Source: Sodalis sp. dw_96
Lineage (GTDB): Bacteria; Pseudomonadota; Gammaproteobacteria; Enterobacterales; Enterobacteriaceae
DNA length: 64,000 nt
Assembly (NCBI RefSeq): GCF_018449575.1
Contig: NZ_JAAVUT010000007.1
Coordinates: 124,001 to 188,000, forward strand
Reading direction: 5' to 3'
The number at the start of each line of letters is the position of its first letter. Position 1 is the stretch's first letter. The notes under the pieces were generated by a model. The model ran no database searches and had not been told where the DNA came from. It was given only the letters and a program-made list of their open reading frames with translations. This document shows, piece by piece, positions 48,942-57,701 of the stretch. The position numbers and the translations under genes were made by a program.

Positions 48942-51707
48942 ATGTTAATTTTTTATCAAAAAAATCATGAAAGTGAAATAGAAAAAGAATTATTATCCAA
49001 CTCGGCCAATATGCAGGAATATTATGATGCAAAACATCTGTTTCATAATTTAAAATCTATTCGGAGTCATGATGTTTACGAAATAAAAAAACCGGTGACT
49101 AGGAAAAAGCTTTCATTTAAAAGAAATTTCGTCTTGCGACTTCTGTTTGCTTCGGCTCATTCTCCGATGTTCTCTTTTGCCAGTAATCTTACTGAATACA
49201 ATAAAATAGATGTAAATATTAGATCACAACTCAACTCTGACCCATTTTTTTCCGGTGCGGATACCGCATTGGTTTACCATGACGCCTATGCCGCCACTTT
49301 GGCCGCCGCAACGAGTAAAGTTTCTACGCCCGATGGTAGTTCAGCAGAAAAAATTCATCGCCGACGCGTAGCCAGAAGCGCTGAAGTAAAGGAATCAATT
49401 TATCTACCACCTGCAACTTCAGCTTTTGATGAACTCATTTCTTTGCTTATTCATGAATCTTTGATCCAAGAAGAGGAACTTGAATGCCAATTTTCAGTGA
49501 TTAGAGCTTTAGAAAATTTATTAAAACACAATGATGGCCTGAAGACTGTCGCTAGAAATCTATTGAAATCTTCCGGTTTCTTCGGTGCTAAAGAGAATGA
49601 AGAGCTATCGGAAGGCCACCAAAAGAAGATCCTGATAGCGTGGATAAAATCGTACATTTTTAAAGACAAGGTGGAAATTTTTTTAGTTAATGAATTTATT
49701 AAAATGTATAAAAACAGACCCGATGGCAAATTTTTAACGTCAAAAAGCTTTGCTGATCATATTTTTAAAAGTGTGATGCAATTATTAAAAAATCCTTCAA
49801 ATAATCATGGAGAAGACCATCAAGCGCATCCTGCAAAATTTATTACAGATAATCTTTTATTTCCGATCATGCCTACCTTTTACCACTCCAGCACCAGCGA
49901 GATAGCAATATCATACCCAGTGGGTTCAATTGAATGGGGGTTTATGCACGTTGGGTTGGGCCTTGCCATGAGTGCCGAACTCGACCTGAAGCCAGTGCCA
50001 GAAAATGAAATTTTATCTTTAGGTATAATTTTGGAAACCATGTTAAAAGAGGGATTAATTGATCTTTCACTTATTAAGCTATTTATAATTCCTGCAATGT
50101 TTCATCACGTTAAAGATAGTCTTGAAAATAACATTATTATTCAAGCAGAAGATATTTTCGGCCCGAATGGTATAAAGCAGAGTATCCTTGAAGATTTTTT
50201 TTCTGACTGCAATAAATACCATTCTATGAATGACCCGATAATGTGTTTATCACAGGGATTGGCCGACTTGCATTCCTGGACTAGCATAGAAGAAGCGTTA
50301 AGTCTCATAAGCCAAGATATAAAATTTGAGCTGGAATTGCCTCATTTACATTATCAGTCTATTTACTACAAATATTGTTTTTATAGTTCAACGTTTCCTT
50401 ATGTCATGAATTATAAAAAAAATAGAGACTGGCAAATGCCCGACCCAAACTCGGTATTTTTAAAGCAAAATGCCGACATCTCTAACGCTTTTGCAAACAT
50501 AGATAAAAAAGTCATTTACGATGTTTTTTTTGGTATCAGTAAGGAAGAGGCTGATTTTCTCAAAGCATCTAAAGTCACACTAAGCAGGGTGAGCTTAGAG
50601 AACCTTCCCCCCCCAAAAAACACTGTGCTTGATGCAACGTTGTATCAAATTAATGATTTAGCTATCAGAGAAAATGTCGATGTATTCTCTGCGGAAAAAA
50701 ATAACGACGTAAGGATTTATGCGTTAATCAAAGAAAGAGGCGAATATCGTATTAAACGAGTTAATGAACATATCACCACATATTTTGAATATTTGAAATA
50801 TTTTAGGCCGGAATTTGACACGGATAGTATTAAACTGAAATTTTGCAGTGATGATAATAAAATTTTGAAGGATGCCTATGCCTCGTTAAAAGTTTTAGCG
50901 GATAAGTTAAGTCATATACACCGTGATAAAATGCTCAATCATCTGAACGCATACATATATGCCGACACACAGGATGATAATCACAAGTCATTTTTATCGT
51001 CTAGAATTCCTTTTTATCATTGTAACCTGCATGAGCAGATTGCTAATGAAGACAAAAATATGACGGAGTGTGGTCTAGACGTTGCGGCACTGTCTTCTAT
51101 CGCGGGCAAATCCGAGGCCGAGGCGTCGATAAAGCCCGACAATGGATTACCAGCTGCCACCGGTAAGATTGTAAGTGGTTTTGCCGTCAGGCAATCCCTG
51201 GTGTTGGCGATGAAAAACGGTGCATCCTCTCCGTCTAGAATTGCGGATCTGCCGGCATCGCCGGTACTCAATTTTATAGCCTTGAATAGATTGGCGCTGG
51301 AGTATTTACGTGTATTTGATCCGGATCTTGAGATTACCAGCCAACCCATGGGGGCTATATTAGAAGAGATTAAAGAAGGGGCTGCTATAGCGAGCCAGTC
51401 ACAGCCCTCATTGAATAATCTTCTGGGGACGTTGATAGCAAAAAAAAACGATCCCTTTGTTCCTTTACGATATGAAATAGCGTATTTACCGCCATATGGA
51501 TTAAAGGTGCCGGTGGTCAAACTGGGGGGAGATAGATTTCTCGAAAAAGAAATTTATCTGCGGATAAACCCTGAGAATAATGACATTTTCAGCCGCAAGT
51601 ATACTCTGACCGCAGACAAAAACCTTGTACCTGTTCCCATGCCCCAAGGGAAAGAGCTACATAATTTTAGACCTAAAGTTCTTTTTGGCATGGGTGTAAG
51701 ACCGTAA
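48942..51707 (+). CDS. BIG-2, shorter paralogue of BIG-1
   Basis: It has 921 residues, colinear with BIG-1 from end to end: SNSANMQEYYDAKHLF at 19-34, RRVARSAE at 141-148, YPVGSIEWGFMHVGLGLAMS at 323-342, IYALIKERGEYRIKR near 585 and KEIYLRINPENNDIFSRKY near 875. It ends exactly where the private C-terminus of BIG-1 begins, with unrelated DNA after the stop. So it lacks the ART-like part, either as a decayed copy or as a separate form. Sequence identity looks moderate, so the duplication is not very recent. The ATG at 48942 follows GGAG. No function is known. Confidence 0.8.
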   Translation: MLIFYQKNHESEIEKELLSNSANMQEYYDAKHLFHNLKSIRSHDVYEIKKPVTRKKLSFKRNFVLRLLFASAHSPMFSFASNLTEYNKIDVNIRSQLNSDPFFSGADTALVYHDAYAATLAAATSKVSTPDGSSAEKIHRRRVARSAEVKESIYLPPATSAFDELISLLIHESLIQEEELECQFSVIRALENLLKHNDGLKTVARNLLKSSGFFGAKENEELSEGHQKKILIAWIKSYIFKDKVEIFLVNEFIKMYKNRPDGKFLTSKSFADHIFKSVMQLLKNPSNNHGEDHQAHPAKFITDNLLFPIMPTFYHSSTSEIAISYPVGSIEWGFMHVGLGLAMSAELDLKPVPENEILSLGIILETMLKEGLIDLSLIKLFIIPAMFHHVKDSLENNIIIQAEDIFGPNGIKQSILEDFFSDCNKYHSMNDPIMCLSQGLADLHSWTSIEEALSLISQDIKFELELPHLHYQSIYYKYCFYSSTFPYVMNYKKNRDWQMPDPNSVFLKQNADISNAFANIDKKVIYDVFFGISKEEADFLKASKVTLSRVSLENLPPPKNTVLDATLYQINDLAIRENVDVFSAEKNNDVRIYALIKERGEYRIKRVNEHITTYFEYLKYFRPEFDTDSIKLKFCSDDNKILKDAYASLKVLADKLSHIHRDKMLNHLNAYIYADTQDDNHKSFLSSRIPFYHCNLHEQIANEDKNMTECGLDVAALSSIAGKSEAEASIKPDNGLPAATGKIVSGFAVRQSLVLAMKNGASSPSRIADLPASPVLNFIALNRLALEYLRVFDPDLEITSQPMGAILEEIKEGAAIASQSQPSLNNLLGTLIAKKNDPFVPLRYEIAYLPPYGLKVPVVKLGGDRFLEKEIYLRINPENNDIFSRKYTLTADKNLVPVPMPQGKELHNFRPKVLFGMGVRP

Positions 51708-51960
51708 AACAACCAAGGGTAGGCCGAACAAAGCGGTTTGTCTGGCGCTAATTTCCTTGAGCAGTTTAAAAACGCCTGCTCCAGGGCAGACTCAGCAGCA
51801 CGGCACGAAATGCATCATTAGAGAGGTAGTGAATGCCGTCAGCAGCCCATCCTGCCTTAGACGCCTTACGCTGGAGACAGCCGGTATTATTGTCGCAGGC
51901 AGTGTGAATACCCTTACATTCTCAACAGAAGATTTAGCGTTGATTTGGATGTTTAGTTGA
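51708..51960. other. Unassigned stretch after BIG-2
   Basis: About 250 bp with less AT-rich composition than the island genes. Short frames run on both strands, but none resembles a protein I know. It may be debris of the lost BIG-2 3' end or of an inserted element. Confidence 0.4.
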
Positions 51961-51982
51961 GTGGTTGACATAACGTTCGGCG

Positions 51983-52402
51983 TTATCCGTGAGGGCTTAT
52001 TTGTCTGAGTAGCTTAACGTCGATGCTCAAAGTAATCAGGCTGTCAATAACATTTTTGCCAGCGCCATTGTTGATTGCTAATGTTAACGCGGTATTTTCA
52101 TCATCGTTTTTACTATCAGGTTCTACGCCCTTTGTTGCCAGCTTGTTAGTAAGTTTAGCATCATTATTGATCACTGCCAGCATTAACGGCGTCAAGGCTT
52201 TATTTCCGGCAAGATTAACATTGGCGCCGACGTTAAGCAGGACTTCAGTGATGGCGTTTTCTCGGGCTATAATGGCCAAGACCAATGCCGTATTGCCTTC
52301 TCTATCCATATAATCAAGTTCAGCGCTTTTTTCCAGAGATTTAAAACTTGCCTGCATCCATTGCCCAAAAGAACTGCCACCATTAATGCCGACCGGTTAT
52401 CT
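51983..52402 (-). pseudogene. Broken ankyrin gene, ANK-1-like fragment
   Basis: Residues read from 52357 downward (DREGNTALVLAI, NKALTPLMLAVINNDAKL, DENTALTLAINNGAG) match three ankyrin units of ANK-1 closely. Upstream, in another frame, NRSALMVAVLLGN (52402 down to about 52364) matches ANK-1 RSALMVAAILNN, so there is a frameshift near 52360. Both ends of the gene are missing. It records a further ANK copy lost between BIG-2 and ANK-3. Confidence 0.7.
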
Positions 52403-52542
52403 TTCTCTTATGTATTGAGATGTCGATAAATGGATAAGCAGGCTGAAATACTGTTTATTGGTATTCCGATAATTATTTATAACGTGCTAACGAATCTATT
52501 GAAGAAGGGATATTTAGTCATAGATTTATGCTTAACCTTATT

Positions 52543-54144
52543 TCAAGAGTTCGTCGGTGAAATTGAGCGGCGGGACATAATCCTTTTAAGGGACTGGTAT
52601 ACCGTATCCACGTCTCCGAGAAAACGTGACGAAAAGAGCGTTGACAAACCGCCCGCCTTCGATGAGGCGACATCACCTGCTGTCTCAGCATATCTACCGT
52701 AATTGTTTTCGTTTGTCGTGTAATCAGACATATCCATTTTATTTGACAGTGGATTATCTGTGCTCTCCGTAGTGATAATCTCATTATCTAAAGCGATGAA
52801 AGTGGTAACAATATTATTGCTCTTGTTATCAACCCCAGGGCGTGTCCCAGCAGAAGCATTTTCCATTTTATCTTCGGTCTCAAGCATAGTAACAGAAGCA
52901 TTTTCCGTGTTTTTAGAAGCATGGCTTCCAATAGAAGTAGTATTTAACAAACGATTCCTATCAATCACCGGCGCATCACCCTTTAGTGTTAAGGCAGGCC
53001 GATGGTCCCCCTTTATATCTTTAAACGCGGCAGCGGCATTTGAGAGCATATGTATTATCTTTTGATCATTCTTATGCAATGCAATTCTTAGTGCCGTATC
53101 GTTGTATGCATTGGCATAATTGACATTAGCGCCTTTGCCAAGTAAATACTCAACCATTGAAACATTACCGCAATTCACTGCATGCATCAGCACTGTCCAG
53201 CCCATGTTGTCTATCATATCCAAATTAACTTTTCTTCGAATATAAAATTCCATAATATCTTTTTTTTCTTGAAAAGTTGCTATCATAAAGGGTGTATGGC
53301 CGTTCTTATCCTTAATATTGTCATCAGTCGCGCCATAACGAAGAATAACTGATATCATCCAATGCGTGTCATACTTTATTGCCAAGTGCAAAGCCGTTTC
53401 TCCGGCATGGTTTCGAGGCTGCTCTTGTGCACCATCCAGCAGAAGCTTGAAAAAGGGTCTAGGATCTTTTCCGAGCACGGTAACCATCAAGGGGGTATAG
53501 CCTGCCGTGCCCGCTAAATCCAAAGTGGCGTTTTGCTCTCGTAATTGCTCCATTATCTTCAATTTTTCATTGTATAGCGCCGGGTCCTTCAGCATAAAGA
53601 GGCTTTTTACCAGCCACATCAGCGCCGTATTACCCTCTATGTCCTGAAAGTTCACATGGACGCCTCTTTGTATCATGTATTTGATAGACGCGGTGCCTTT
53701 ATTGGTGGCCACAGCCTGCATCAGCGGGGTCAATCGGTCCTTGTTATACGCAGTGTAGTTGCCCGTTTTTTCTTCCGCGATCTTAAGGATATTACTATCC
53801 AATACCACATTGCATCGTGGCAGTCGGCCTTTTCTAGATTCACTTCGCAGGCATCCGAGTCTCGCTTGCCGGCCTAAACGTTTTTCAAAAACATTTTCAT
53901 CAAAATAGGTTTCACGTTTATTTATTTTTAAACTCGTTAACCATCTTTTTTCACCTTTACTTTTACTCATGTCTGGTTTTGTACCATAAAATTGTCCAGC
54001 TTCCCGAATCAACGGTAAAACTTTATTAGATGTCATGTTTAGCCATTCACTATAATTATAATGGTATTGATTATGGACAATTGGCATAAGCTCAAAAGAA
54101 TTACCTGTCCAAGGTTGAGTGTATGATTGCAATGTTGTGTTCAT
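52543..54144 (-). CDS. Ankyrin-repeat protein ANK-3
   Basis: It has 533 residues and a polar N-terminus (MNTTLQSYTQPWTGNSFELM). The block KINKRETYFDE...RQARLGCLRSE (about 73-105) is shared with ANK-4. Seven ankyrin units lie at about 135-370, including AGYTPLMVTVLG, AGETALHLAIKY, NGHTPFMIATF and MGWTVLMHAVNC with LLGKGANVNYAN. A Ser/Thr/Asn-rich linker (about 385-490) leads to a short tail (GLSTLFSSRFLGDVDTVYQS) like those of ANK-4 and ANK-5, less hydrophobic here. The ATG at 54144 follows AGGATAA. Function unknown. Confidence 0.85.
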   Translation of the reverse strand: MNTTLQSYTQPWTGNSFELMPIVHNQYHYNYSEWLNMTSNKVLPLIREAGQFYGTKPDMSKSKGEKRWLTSLKINKRETYFDENVFEKRLGRQARLGCLRSESRKGRLPRCNVVLDSNILKIAEEKTGNYTAYNKDRLTPLMQAVATNKGTASIKYMIQRGVHVNFQDIEGNTALMWLVKSLFMLKDPALYNEKLKIMEQLREQNATLDLAGTAGYTPLMVTVLGKDPRPFFKLLLDGAQEQPRNHAGETALHLAIKYDTHWMISVILRYGATDDNIKDKNGHTPFMIATFQEKKDIMEFYIRRKVNLDMIDNMGWTVLMHAVNCGNVSMVEYLLGKGANVNYANAYNDTALRIALHKNDQKIIHMLSNAAAAFKDIKGDHRPALTLKGDAPVIDRNRLLNTTSIGSHASKNTENASVTMLETEDKMENASAGTRPGVDNKSNNIVTTFIALDNEIITTESTDNPLSNKMDMSDYTTNENNYGRYAETAGDVASSKAGGLSTLFSSRFLGDVDTVYQSLKRIMSRRSISPTNS

Positions 54145-54255
54145 ATATTTATCCTAATAAAAAAATGTCCGTGCTGAACATAGGCCATCCGTTTGGGTTG
54201 TTTATCTCGACCAATGACATAATATCGCTAGATAATACCAATGCCACATCAACCC

Positions 54256-55698
54256 TTACAAGGGGGATATCGGGGAAGCGACGCGCCTGAAAGCTTCATA
54301 TAATTCCTTCATCTTATTTATAATCCATTGCGGTATAAAATGTGCTGATACACCAGAATTTGATGAATTTGACTCAGTTTCGTTGTCGCCGCTGAGATTA
54401 AGTTCCGGGGTGGGATTAACAGCAATAAAGTCAACTTTAATATCCGTAATATTTGTTGAACTGTCAGTAGAGTTCATATTATTGCCATTGGCCACTGCCA
54501 CCCCAGCCGGGATATTTGAAATCTCATTTTCTTTAAGCGCTGACTTTAACCAGCTGTTCATCTTTACATCAGCAGTTACCACACCTGCTTTCATAAGCAC
54601 TAAAGTCATCTTTTTATCTTTTTTGGCGAACGCAATAGTCAGTGCGCTTTTATTACGTGAATTCGTGAAATTGACTTTAGCGCCATATTTAAGTAGGTCA
54701 TTTACTACCTCTTCATTGCGACAATTCACGGCATGCATCAGCGCTGTCCAACCCTTTGCGTCCGCTTCGTCAATACTGATGCCTTTATTGAAGAAGTTGC
54801 TCATAATATCCAACTTACCACGAAAAGCCGCTATCATAAATGGCGTATGACCATTGTTGTCTTTCAAATCCATTTTGCGATAAAACATACTTAGTTGCTC
54901 AATGATAATGCAAGATGCATTATATTTTATTGCCAGATGCAATGCTGTTTCCCCGTAATTATTTGTTAATTCGACCTTTGCACCTATATTAAATAATTTT
55001 TTAAAGGATTTTTCATCATTTCCCATTGCGGCGATCATGAGCGGCGTGAACCCTTCTCTGTCTGCTAAATCTACATCGGCGTTCTGTTTTATTAAACAAT
55101 CTAGAATTTTTAATTTGTTTTCAATTCTTGCTGCATTTGCAAGGCGAAAAAGACTTTTCACCACCCACATCAGCGCCGTATTGTCTAATTCATCCTGTAG
55201 ATCAATCTTAGCGCCTTTCTTTAGCAAGGCGCTGATATCCTCGACGTTGCCACCATCCACGGCTACTCGCATTAGGGGGGTAAGACCATCCTCATTCCTA
55301 TCGTTAATATTATTTCGGGTTACTGTTTTGGGGTCCATATATTCGATGTCTACTGCAATCGTGCTCTCCGGCAATCTTTCCCTCCTTTCAACATGGCGCA
55401 AACACCCTAGCCGCGCTTGATATCTAAAGTTATTTTTCCCCTTTTTTTTGGTGTTGAATATAGGATTCTCGTTTTTCATTGTACTGTTTTCTCCGCTTTT
55501 TTTATTAGTACTCGTGCTTTCAGGATAATCGATTTCGAATTTTTTCTCTGTCTCATTGATCATCGGTAGAATACTGTTAGAGAGCATACTAATTTGGGTA
55601 GCATAATTATTAGTATTATTTCTAATTGGTATAAAACTTATAGAATGCGGAAAAAGATTTAAACCTGGCTGTGCGTATGGCTGTAATGTCATGTTCAT
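54256..55698 (-). CDS. Ankyrin-repeat protein ANK-4
   Basis: It has 480 residues and starts MNMTLQPYAQPGLNLFPHSI, like ANK-3. The block RYQARLGCLRHVERRERLPES (near 94) precedes seven ankyrin units (about 135-370), for example DGLTPLMRVAVDGG, EGFTPLMIAAMGND, YGETALHLAIKYN, NGHTPFMIAAFRG and KGWTALMHAVNCRN. The tail is amphipathic (SAHFIPQWIINKMKELYEAF, from about 451). It lies 111 bp upstream of ANK-3 on the same strand, so the two may be cotranscribed. The ATG at 55698 follows AGGAAG. The gene runs opposite to BIG-1 and BIG-2. Function unknown. Confidence 0.85.
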   Translation of the reverse strand: MNMTLQPYAQPGLNLFPHSISFIPIRNNTNNYATQISMLSNSILPMINETEKKFEIDYPESTSTNKKSGENSTMKNENPIFNTKKKGKNNFRYQARLGCLRHVERRERLPESTIAVDIEYMDPKTVTRNNINDRNEDGLTPLMRVAVDGGNVEDISALLKKGAKIDLQDELDNTALMWVVKSLFRLANAARIENKLKILDCLIKQNADVDLADREGFTPLMIAAMGNDEKSFKKLFNIGAKVELTNNYGETALHLAIKYNASCIIIEQLSMFYRKMDLKDNNGHTPFMIAAFRGKLDIMSNFFNKGISIDEADAKGWTALMHAVNCRNEEVVNDLLKYGAKVNFTNSRNKSALTIAFAKKDKKMTLVLMKAGVVTADVKMNSWLKSALKENEISNIPAGVAVANGNNMNSTDSSTNITDIKVDFIAVNPTPELNLSGDNETESNSSNSGVSAHFIPQWIINKMKELYEAFRRVASPISPL

Positions 55699-56004
55699 TT
55701 CAAAATCTTCCTAATTGGTAGAGGTATTGCAGGAGGTGGATATGGCCGTCGCTAAAAAACATAGCTTGAATTCGAATTTAAGTATATAAAAAATCATCAT
55801 AAATAAAGGCTACGTTTACTTTAAAAATGGCAGCTAATTTTTGAGAGCATATCTAATATTTTTACCTTTTTTTTGTTTAAACAAATCGTCAACTTTTATA
55901 GATTTTAAATTATTTCAAATCAGGTAATTGACATAAGGGAACTTTTATAAGCTTATTTTTATAATAAGCATAATTAATGATGTTCTCCAGTAGAAAAAAA
56001 TAAA
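55699..56004. other. AT-rich gap between ANK-5 and ANK-4
   Basis: 306 bp, strongly AT-rich and without a gene. It presumably carries the ANK-4/ANK-3 promoter, but I cannot pick one. Confidence 0.4.
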
Positions 56005-57414
56005 TTATTCACTTAGTGGCAAACGCTTGGCAAATAAATGTCTGAAACTCAGGTAGGCCCCATTTATTAGAACTGAAATACAGATGGGAATCAGCGTAGA
56101 GAGACTGCTTCCTTTGGATGCGACAGTATCGTTCATGTTATGCCGATCTTTAACATCGGGTATTTTAATCCAGGTAACGTTATTGAGATTTATTTTTGTA
56201 ATATCCTCTTGGCCCGCTATGGACTCGGCAAACTGACAATTTTTTTTACACACCTCTAGAGAGTACATTCCTTTGTCTCCCGGGGTCTTAGCGGTGGTTT
56301 TAGATAGCAGCAGAGATAAAATATGTTCTTTTCCTTGGTCCCTAGACATCATAAACACATCTTTATTGCAACAGTTTTTAATGTGGGCGTTGGCACCTTT
56401 TCCCAGCAAATAATCAACTGTATGTTCATCATCGCAATTCACAGCATGCATCAGCGCCGTCCAGCCATGCGTATCTTGTTCATTGATATTTGCATGATTT
56501 TTAAGGATGGTATCCATAGTCTTATTCAGGCCGCGAAATGACGCAATCATAAAAGGCCCATGGCCCTTGTTATCTTTAATATTCATTAGACGAGAAAGGG
56601 CAACGAGAAGGTTTAATATTATTGGGTCACTATCATCTTTTAGCGCCAAATGCAATGCTGTCTCTCCGGCATTATTAAATTTTTTAAAATCCTCCGCCTT
56701 TCTATAAGATCGGTTAAACGCTTTCGAATTATTTACCGCGACGGCATACATCATAGGCGTAAACCCTGCCGTACCTGCCAAAGTCATATCAGTCCCGTTG
56801 TTATACAAATAATCCATTACCTTTATTTTGAGATTGATTTGATCATCATTTTGTAATTGGTAAAAGCTCTTTATTAACCATATTATTGCCGTATTGCCCT
56901 GCTTATCTTGTGTATCGATCTTAGCACCTTTATGGATCATGTCCCTAATGGTAGCGAAATCACTGTCAGTCGTACTTTTTCCCGCCGCCTCCATTAAAGG
57001 CGTAATCCCATTATTATCCTTTAAATCGAGGGAACCATTATTTTTTAGTGCATGATCCAATATGCCGCTATCCAACTCAATAATTGTATTTGGGAGGCTG
57101 TTCTTATTTGCTGTATTTTTCAAACAGCCAACCTGTTTTTGCTCACTATAAATTTTATCATCAAATTTAATTACTGATGAAGAATCACGTTTATGGATCT
57201 GTGATTGTTTGACCCATTGTTTCTCGCTTTTCTCTCTATTCGATTTGTTTTCAAATCTTGCCTCGCTTTGATTAATGGCTCGCAAAACTCTTTTCGACAA
57301 TGTATTTAATTCCTCTCTGCTATTATTAAAAGGATATTCATTGGATATAAACATCATTGGCCGTTCGAAACTATTCAATTCAGACTGGACAGGGCTTTGC
57401 ATAGTTAAATTCAT
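56005..57414 (-). CDS. Ankyrin-repeat protein ANK-5
   Basis: From the ATG at 57414 it has 469 residues. GAGG lies 5 nt upstream, and the start MNLTMQSPVQSELNSFE aligns with ANK-3 and ANK-4; the frame is open 11 codons further. The block QIHKRDSSS...QVGCLKNTANKNSLPN (about 73-105) is followed by ankyrin units (about 125-375): NGITPLMEAAG, AGFTPMMYAVAVNN, AGETALHLALKD, KGHGPFMIASFRG and HGWTALMHAVNC with LLGKGANAH. The tail has a hydrophobic helix (LSTLIPICISVLINGAYLSF, about 438-457) and a basic end. It may be membrane attached. Function unknown. Confidence 0.85.
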   Translation of the reverse strand: MNLTMQSPVQSELNSFERPMMFISNEYPFNNSREELNTLSKRVLRAINQSEARFENKSNREKSEKQWVKQSQIHKRDSSSVIKFDDKIYSEQKQVGCLKNTANKNSLPNTIIELDSGILDHALKNNGSLDLKDNNGITPLMEAAGKSTTDSDFATIRDMIHKGAKIDTQDKQGNTAIIWLIKSFYQLQNDDQINLKIKVMDYLYNNGTDMTLAGTAGFTPMMYAVAVNNSKAFNRSYRKAEDFKKFNNAGETALHLALKDDSDPIILNLLVALSRLMNIKDNKGHGPFMIASFRGLNKTMDTILKNHANINEQDTHGWTALMHAVNCDDEHTVDYLLGKGANAHIKNCCNKDVFMMSRDQGKEHILSLLLSKTTAKTPGDKGMYSLEVCKKNCQFAESIAGQEDITKINLNNVTWIKIPDVKDRHNMNDTVASKGSSLSTLIPICISVLINGAYLSFRHLFAKRLPLSE

Positions 57415-57604
57415 ATATCCTCTTAAAATACATTTTAGTATTGACAAAAAAGTGTATTGATCTTGGAAAACATATACCGATCGCAGAAAATAGTATATAA
57501 AAATTGGGCTAAAAAAAGTTATGTTTAGTTGGCGGAAATATTGGTGAAGTGTTTAAGGAGAATTAAAGATGCGCTTTAATGGATTTTATGACTAAGCAAA
57601 TAAT

Positions 57605-57652
57605 AAAAAACCGCACCTAAATCAGTTGGTTTCCAACTTTTGGGGTGCGGCT
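57605..57652 (-). terminator. Rho-independent terminator of acnB
   Basis: On the minus strand CCGCACC (57644-57650) pairs with GGTGCGG (57611-57617), with an inner stem AGTTGG/CCAACT, followed by TTTTTT. It sets the outer limit of the island on this side, which must end between 57415 and about 57600. Confidence 0.8.
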
Positions 57653-57701
57653 CTGATCAATTAAAGTATAAAAATTTTCTCTTGCCCCGCAGGGCAACCC
57701 G

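Noticed and set aside
51757-51960. 67-codon frame after BIG-2
   Set aside because: No ribosome site, no similarity, and the region looks like debris.
42206-57600. Prophage or integrative element
   Set aside because: No integrase, phage structural gene, tRNA target or flanking direct repeat is visible.
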